Assembly: GCA_010672185.1 (NCBI GenBank)
Contig: JAAHHL010000177.1
Coordinates: forward strand, 1-9,671
Origin: Caldora sp. SIO3E6
GTDB taxonomy: Bacteria; Cyanobacteriota; Cyanobacteriia; Cyanobacteriales; Coleofasciculaceae
DNA length: 9,671 bases
Direction of reading: 5' to 3'
The notes beneath the pieces are model-generated. The model saw only the letters and a program-made list of their open reading frames with translations. It made no database searches and was not told where the DNA came from. Both the position numbers and the translations under genes were made by a program. This document shows positions 4,998 to 9,671 of this stretch, piece by piece. The first letter of the stretch is position 1. Each line of letters opens with the position of its first letter.

Positions 4998-6503
4998 TTA
5001 TTCTACAACCCCAATCCTAAGTTGTGCGATCGTAGCTTGGATAGCAGAAGTGATCGCGTCATCGGACACGGTATCAAAGATTTGTTGACCTTGCAACAGG
5101 AGAAACTGCTCAAATATTTTGTCTTTCTGAGCTTCGGACAGGATAATCTGCTGAATTAGCTCAATCTGAGTATCGAGTGAAACTGCCATTTGGCTACTCT
5201 GTAGTTGTTCTAAAAAGTTCTGAGCAATCGAGGTCATTTGTTGCAGGTTAGAACCCCCGGCAATTAAGCTCCGGACTTGCTCTGCTGCTTCAGCATAGTC
5301 AATTTGTACCCCTGCAAGATTGCTAATAGTGCTTTCTGTAATGGTGAAATTATTGCCAATGGGTCGTTTATTAAGTTCTTTTAATTTTCTTTCTGCTGCT
5401 GCATTTGCTGCTGCCTCCTTCTTCCGGCGCTCTTCTTCTTTCTTGAGGCGAGTATAGTCTAGGTAAAAAAGATTAGCTTGAATGTTTTCTGTATAACTGT
5501 AAACATAGGCTAAGAAAAACTCTGTTATAGTAGCTTCTCTGTTTGCTAGCTCTTCAGCCAGCCGCAACACAAATCCAGGCCTATGGTTATTTTCTCGCTG
5601 AAATCCCTCCCAGTATTTTTTAGCACTGCCAGTTGTATTTTCCCAATCAAGCTTTGTTTTAACTTCTTCTAGCCTCTCTAGAATTTGCTCATCTGTCCAG
5701 CCTTTTATATTGGTTATGCCAGGTGGGAAAACAAGCAGTTGAGCTTCGAGGCTTAGATCTCGCTTAATATCTTGTTCTATTTGATCGATATCTTTACCCT
5801 TGCCTTTTTCTGCTATCTCCTTCTTTCTGCGTTCTTCTTCTTTCTTGAGGCGAGTATACTCCAAGTAAGAAAGATTGGCTTGAATATTGTCTGTATTACT
5901 GTAAACATAAGCCAAGAAAAACTCTGTTATAGTAGCTTTTCTGTTGGCAAGCTCTTCAGCCAGCCGTAAAACAAGGGCAACCCTGTGAGTGTTTTCTCCC
6001 TCAAATGCCTCCCACCATTTTTTAGCACTACCAGTTGTATTTTCCCAATCAAGTGCAATTTTAATTTCTTCTAGCCTCTCTAGAATTTGCTCATCTGTCC
6101 AGCCTTTTGTCTTGGTTATGCCAGGTAAAGGACTGGAGGAAGTCCTAGCTCTACATCGTGAAAAGGCATCTACAAGTCCACTTGGATAGTAAACCTTGCT
6201 CAATGCTCTGTATAAATCCTCAGGAGATCTTCCATTTTGAGCAAATGGTTCTATAACAGCGAGATACTTTATATCATTTTGAACAATAAACTTTTGAATC
6301 GACGCCCACCACCTTTTTGCCTGCTCAGACTGACAACGCTGACGCCGTGAAGCATCTTGCATAAAAACAGATAAATCTTCTTGGTTAAGATCAATTTCTT
6401 TAAATAGTTTTTGAAAACGGATACCATCATCACTCTCTAAAAAAACTTTGAGTGCCTTAAATGCCTGCTCTTCAGTCCATTCTATAGGTTCCTTATTGTT
6501 CAT
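4998..6503 (-). CDS. Unrecognised 501-aa protein with two duplicated helical modules, partner of the STAND ATPase
   Basis: I do not recognise the family. Numbering here counts from the first possible ATG (6509). After an N-terminal part (1-129) with WTEEQ (11-15) and KRWW (65-68) come two near-identical modules, 130-232 and 264-366. Each has GWTDEQILERLEE, LDWENTTGSAKK, RLAEELANR, ATITEFFLAYVYS and a charged coil starting RLKKEEERRKKE. The modules look all-helical with paired tryptophans. A linker (367-388) leads to a C-terminal segment (389-503; TITESTISNLAG, QQIFDTVSDDAITSAIQ) that is also preserved in the remnant at 3700. No catalytic motif, signal peptide or membrane segment is seen. Two in-frame ATGs exist: the one at 6509 directly abuts GGGAGG, whereas 6503 has 6 nt spacing and is chosen. 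The gene overlaps the 3' end of the ATPase gene by 11 bp, pointing to translational coupling and a joint function. Confidence 0.8.
   Translation of the reverse strand: MNNKEPIEWTEEQAFKALKVFLESDDGIRFQKLFKEIDLNQEDLSVFMQDASRRQRCQSEQAKRWWASIQKFIVQNDIKYLAVIEPFAQNGRSPEDLYRALSKVYYPSGLVDAFSRCRARTSSSPLPGITKTKGWTDEQILERLEEIKIALDWENTTGSAKKWWEAFEGENTHRVALVLRLAEELANRKATITEFFLAYVYSNTDNIQANLSYLEYTRLKKEEERRKKEIAEKGKGKDIDQIEQDIKRDLSLEAQLLVFPPGITNIKGWTDEQILERLEEVKTKLDWENTTGSAKKYWEGFQRENNHRPGFVLRLAEELANREATITEFFLAYVYSYTENIQANLFYLDYTRLKKEEERRKKEAAANAAAERKLKELNKRPIGNNFTITESTISNLAGVQIDYAEAAEQVRSLIAGGSNLQQMTSIAQNFLEQLQSSQMAVSLDTQIELIQQIILSEAQKDKIFEQFLLLQGQQIFDTVSDDAITSAIQATIAQLRIGVVE
5417..6126 (-). repeat. Internal tandem duplication, two 308-bp units with 402-bp period
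   Basis: Bases 5417-5724 and 5819-6126 match almost throughout at DNA level, including silent positions; long exact runs cover the stretch encoding GWTDEQILERLEE (about 5670-5703 and 6072-6105). The 94 bp between them are unique and encode the linker EKGKGKDIDQIEQDIKRDLS and following residues. The constant offset of 402 (134 codons) keeps the frame. The close match suggests a recent duplication or ongoing gene conversion inside the gene. Confidence 0.88.
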
Positions 6504-9228
6504 TGTCATCCTCCCAGACTGCTATGGCTTTGGATACTCGGTTCTCGTGTTCACGAATTGCATATTCATCGATGCCAGATTGATGTGGTGGTACGAGATA
6601 GTTCGAGTCTAAAAACTTCAAGAAATCAATTGCTCTTTTCTCACCCGCCACATAGCAAAATGGCACGTTTTTTCCTCTTGCAATCTCAAGTGATTGCTGA
6701 GCCTTTTCAAATGCCTGATCTCTTTCACCTAGTTCCAGTTTAGTTTTCGCTATCGCTAAATGAACTTCTGAAGCAGGTATTTGATAAGTGTTGTTGGGAT
6801 CAGCTTGACTATAGCGCTTGTACTCTTCGCAAGCTGCATCCAGTTTCGCCATTTGTTGAGAAGGATACTCCAGAGATGTTGCTTCTTTGTACAAACACTC
6901 AATATAACCAGCACGAGCGAACATTGAAATTATGGGATAAGCACGACCGGTACTTTGCTCGATAGAGCGTGTAAGAAAATTAGCTGCTACAGGTAAGTTA
7001 TTAAGCCTCAGACTAGCCAAACCAAGTGTTACCCATTCCCACAATCGTTGATCGGGTGATTCGAGCTCTTTACGTTGCAGAGCTCTAACTGCATACTTCA
7101 AGGCTTTGTCATATTCCTCAAGGTAGTACCAAGCTTCTGCCACAGTTTGAAGCTCCCATCTAGTCTCTGTTTTCACTTGGTTTAGCAACTTGGCAGCTAT
7201 CGGACTTTGCCGAATAGCAAGCAATAAAGCAATCCAGTGTACGTCCGAAGTCCACGGCTCTTCAGATTTTTCTAGTAAATGTAGCCGATTCTGCTCACTT
7301 TGCCACAGTGAGCCACTATAAAGGATTTGCCATGTTTGATATCGTTGGCATTTCTCAACCGATGTCAAGTCTCCACATAATCGGTAGGCTAGTTCTGCAC
7401 GACGAAATAGTATTGGAGACTCCTTCCATCGTCCCATTGACATTAATGCTGAACCTGTCGTAAGTAAACATAATGCTTGTTCCTTACGCAGTTCCAGTCC
7501 AGGTAAAGAACCTAACCAAGGGTTGGTTGGATTTTTCTCACGAGAAAAGAATTTACCAAGGATATTGATTAGAGCCGATTTATTACCAAATTGAATTCGA
7601 AAGTCATCTATAGTTTTATCATCAAGTGCTTGTAGCGTTTCTTCAATGTTAGATTGAGTCAATATCTTACTTAGAAATCCAGAAGTACCTTCATTCTCCT
7701 CAAGAAGCTTCAAGAGATCTTGGTCTACTTCAGTAGGGTCTAGATCAACTTGCTTGAGAATGTATTTTGTGATGTGACCACGAACAACTGGATGTACATC
7801 TACTGCCCCGCGAGAAAAATCAGCCCCTAAAAGTCGTCTTCGTTCGAGGTACTGCAACGCTTCAATCAACTGCTCGTCTGCTCTAAATAGGGTTGAGCGT
7901 TTTTGTTCAGATGCTCCGCATACAGTACTCGTCTTAAGAGCTTCGATTTCAGTCGCATCTGGTCGTGCAACGATACGGCATAGCAAAATCCAATCTTTCT
8001 TACGGTTGCTAATAATGTCGCGTGTTGCAATATCAAGCCAGCGATGGCGTAAAGTTGTTTTTGGAGCTGAGACATCTAAACATAATGATTGATCTTCTCG
8101 AGGAAACTGACTAAACCATTCCTTAAAGTAGATCCATCCTGAAATACTGACTGCTGCTGAAACAATCCCTATTAGCTGAGGATGATAACCAATTAGCTCA
8201 AAGAAGTCTCGCTGTAAATTTGAACTTGATGAAGCACTACTAATGTCCCAAATCTTTATTGCATCAGTGTAACTTAGAGGCTCAAACGGATAAACGGTCA
8301 CTCCATCCACAGGATGATCATTTTCTTGAAGTAAATCTTGTGGAACTAACCGTGAAGTAATGAGAATTTTTGACTGCGTTGAGAGAAGACCACGAATAAA
8401 TTCTCTGAATATCGGGCTTCGAATATACTTTTCCTCATCAGGAATATGCCCCAACTCATTGCGCTGATCTTGTTCCTCGCTATCTACTAATTGATTCTCT
8501 GGATTGGCAAATGCTCCCATCTCGCGTTCTAATCCATCCAAGACAATCAACCACTTCTGCTCTTGTAAACATTCCAGGATTGCGTTTTGGAGCTCACGCT
8601 GACTATGTAAGTTATCGAGATGTCCTACAAATCTCAGGTTTAGTTCTTGAGACAAATGCAACAAAAATTTTATCCAGTCATAGTTCTTGGCATAAAAGGT
8701 AGCCCAAAAACTGTTATAGCCTTGCTCGGCTACTAAGTGCTTGATATCTGTATCATTGAACCAATGCCACACTAATGCTGACTTACCAGTACCACCCAAA
8801 TCACAGATACATAATAAGCGGCTGTCAATGTACTTACAATCACCTTCTGTTAACCAATTTGTCAGATCGCTTAGTTCCTTTTCCCGTCCTGCAAATGAGG
8901 AACCCAAAAGATAGGGATTGTCTTCTACCACATCTGCAATTCGGTTTTGATTTTCGAATTCTCGAAAATCATCCACACTATCGGACTGAGGGGAATCTAA
9001 TTCTACTATTAAGTCTTTCCAATCAAGTTCCTCGAAGGCTTTTTGGAGTTCACTTTTATTGAGTTTATTGTGCTGCTCCAACCAGTCTAGTGTGCATAAT
9101 GGCTCTTCCCCCTGACGAAAGGCGGCTCTTTCTGCTTGGCTTATCTCAAAGTAGATCGCTAATTCTAGCCAACGATTGACCAGCCTTCTACAGATAACAA
9201 TTCGGGTTGGACCAGATAAGGAATCCAT
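6493..9228 (-). CDS. STAND-type ATPase with N-terminal Death-like/effector-associated domain and C-terminal TPR-like repeats
   Basis: The 911-residue product reads as a three-part signal-transduction NTPase. Residues 13-79 form a small helical domain (RWLELAIYFEIS, LDWLEQH, LQKAFEELDWKDLIVELD) resembling bacterial Death-like or effector-associated adaptor domains. After a linker comes FAGREKELSDL (112-122), the Walker A GGTGKS (145-150), Walker B WLIVLDGLE (226-234, D231), a sensor strand KILITSR (287-293) and the GYHPQLI motif (347-353) typical of STAND/AP-ATPases. A winged-helix-like part ends with HPVVRGHI (479-486). From about 580 to 870 the chain is helical with TPR-like pairs (AEAWYYLEEYDKALKYAVRA, 697-716; KTKLELGERDQAFEKAQQSL, 828-847). 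STAND proteins switch from a closed ADP to an oligomeric ATP state on sensing a ligand; the TPR part is the likely sensor. No effector domain is fused. An in-frame TGA 12 nt before the ATG fixes the start region. It overlaps the next gene. Confidence 0.85.
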   Translation of the reverse strand: MDSLSGPTRIVICRRLVNRWLELAIYFEISQAERAAFRQGEEPLCTLDWLEQHNKLNKSELQKAFEELDWKDLIVELDSPQSDSVDDFREFENQNRIADVVEDNPYLLGSSFAGREKELSDLTNWLTEGDCKYIDSRLLCICDLGGTGKSALVWHWFNDTDIKHLVAEQGYNSFWATFYAKNYDWIKFLLHLSQELNLRFVGHLDNLHSQRELQNAILECLQEQKWLIVLDGLEREMGAFANPENQLVDSEEQDQRNELGHIPDEEKYIRSPIFREFIRGLLSTQSKILITSRLVPQDLLQENDHPVDGVTVYPFEPLSYTDAIKIWDISSASSSSNLQRDFFELIGYHPQLIGIVSAAVSISGWIYFKEWFSQFPREDQSLCLDVSAPKTTLRHRWLDIATRDIISNRKKDWILLCRIVARPDATEIEALKTSTVCGASEQKRSTLFRADEQLIEALQYLERRRLLGADFSRGAVDVHPVVRGHITKYILKQVDLDPTEVDQDLLKLLEENEGTSGFLSKILTQSNIEETLQALDDKTIDDFRIQFGNKSALINILGKFFSREKNPTNPWLGSLPGLELRKEQALCLLTTGSALMSMGRWKESPILFRRAELAYRLCGDLTSVEKCQRYQTWQILYSGSLWQSEQNRLHLLEKSEEPWTSDVHWIALLLAIRQSPIAAKLLNQVKTETRWELQTVAEAWYYLEEYDKALKYAVRALQRKELESPDQRLWEWVTLGLASLRLNNLPVAANFLTRSIEQSTGRAYPIISMFARAGYIECLYKEATSLEYPSQQMAKLDAACEEYKRYSQADPNNTYQIPASEVHLAIAKTKLELGERDQAFEKAQQSLEIARGKNVPFCYVAGEKRAIDFLKFLDSNYLVPPHQSGIDEYAIREHENRVSKAIAVWEDDNEQ
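6510..6515 (-). promoter_or_regulatory. Ribosome binding site deciding the start of the 501-aa gene
   Basis: GGGAGG on the minus strand touches the ATG at 6509 (spacing 0) but stands 6 nt before the ATG at 6503. The second ATG is therefore the likely start. The site lies within the last codons of the ATPase gene, whose stop is at 6495-6493, so terminating ribosomes can restart here. Confidence 0.65.
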
Positions 9229-9298
9229 ATTTGAGTTCCGTCAATGAAGATTACCAGATGAGCTTCTTAGGAGCCGGAATAGGTCACAAGCACAACTC

Positions 9299-9391
9299 AG
9301 GACTTACGCAGCTACACCACATATAGATTCAAAGGTGCGTTACGCTACGCTAACACACCCTACAAATAGAGGTTTTGCGTAAATAATTCCT
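9299..9391. repeat. MITE-like palindromic element in the spacer between the two Death-like-domain genes
   Basis: The spacer 9229-9450 holds an element that begins AGGACTTACGCA (9299-9310) and ends TGCGTAAATAATTCCT (9376-9391), whose complement is AGGAATTATTTACGCA, an imperfect terminal inverted repeat. Inside it, 9334-9359 is an imperfect palindrome (GGTGCGTTACGC and its near inverse GCTAACACACC), a motif I recall as very common in cyanobacterial intergenic DNA. No coding capacity is seen. It separates the partial gene at 9451 from the ATPase gene and may affect read-through between them. Confidence 0.55.
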
Positions 9392-9450
9392 TTTCTAGAA
9401 AATACACTTGATGCTCTGTTTCATCAGGATAGTTTTAGAGAGCTAAAAAG

Positions 9451-9671
9451 TTATTTGGAACCATCGAGTTCATCAATCAGGTCATTCCATCCAAGTTCCT
9501 CGAAGGCTTGTCGTAGTTTGTTTTTAAATTCACTTGGTTGTTGAGTATGCTGTTCCAACCATTCCAATGTCCGTAGCGGTTCATGTCCTTGGGAAAAGGT
9601 TGCTCTATCTGCAAGAGGAATTTCCAAGTAAATTGCTAAGTCTTGCCAGCGAATGGTCACTCGGTGGCAAA
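9451..9671 (-). CDS. Death-like/effector-associated domain protein, 5' end outside the window
   Basis: The visible frame ends at TAA 9453-9451 and is open to the right edge. It reads CHRVTIRWQDLAIYLEIP and on to LGWNDLIDELDGSK. It matches residues 13-79 of the downstream ATPase at 39 of 59 ungapped positions by hand count, with one 3-residue insertion. A GTG at 9660-9658 could be read as a start, but the similarity continues upstream of it (C and R positions shared with CRRLVNRW), so the true start probably lies beyond the window. The domain sits at the extreme C-terminus. It may be a stand-alone adaptor of about 80-90 residues, or the tail of a longer, perhaps effector-bearing, protein; the window cannot decide. 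Sharing its domain with the ATPase suggests like-with-like contact between the two products. Confidence 0.7.
   Translation of the reverse strand, partial: CHRVTIRWQDLAIYLEIPLADRATFSQGHEPLRTLEWLEQHTQQPSEFKNKLRQAFEELGWNDLIDELDGSK

Noticed and set aside
1..9671. CRISPR array, tRNA or rRNA genes
   Set aside because: No regularly spaced repeats of CRISPR type and no tRNA or rRNA signature were seen on either strand. The repeats present are the dyads, the gene-internal duplication and the larC insert.

Overview
The window looks like chromosomal accessory DNA from a cyanobacterium, probably a filamentous one. The signs are several HIP1 octamers (GCGATCGC at 2843, 3729, 3753, 3804 and 3927), a HetZ-related gene, a Uma2-family gene, a DUF433/DUF5615 pair, and palindromic repeats of cyanobacterial type. 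Everything here comes from reading and hand alignment; no database search was run.

Left part (1-2862). A HetZ-like regulator gene runs off the left edge on the minus strand. A YciO/Sua5-type gene, also minus, stands head to head with larC on the plus strand, with only 36 bp between the chosen starts. The larC frame carries a G/C-run, low-complexity insert.

Middle (2863-4997). This is a patchwork. It holds a minus-strand DUF433-DUF5615 pair with a 4-nt overlap (a toxin-antitoxin-like arrangement), a Uma2-family nuclease-like gene on the plus strand, and three copies of a small dyad repeat (2877, 3618, 4917). It also holds a decayed copy of the last ~30 codons of the 501-aa gene to its right. 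That remnant keeps its trailing dyad at exactly the same distance (7 nt) after the original stop codon.

Right part (4998-9671), all minus strand. Read in the direction of transcription it contains: the 3' end of a gene encoding a small Death-like/effector-associated type domain (cut by the window edge); a 222-bp spacer with a MITE-like palindromic element; a 911-aa protein with an N-terminal copy of the same small domain, a STAND-type ATPase core and C-terminal TPR-like helices; and an overlapping 501-aa protein of unknown function, built from two near-identical ~103-residue modules and a conserved C-terminal segment. The overlap and ribosome-binding-site placement suggest that the last two are translationally coupled. 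The ATPase pair plus the neighbouring lone copy of its N-terminal domain is the best candidate for a little-described system. By analogy with cyanobacterial STAND NTPase conflict systems, the ATPase would be sensor and switch and the 501-aa protein a partner or effector. That role is inference; no catalytic motif is visible in the 501-aa protein.
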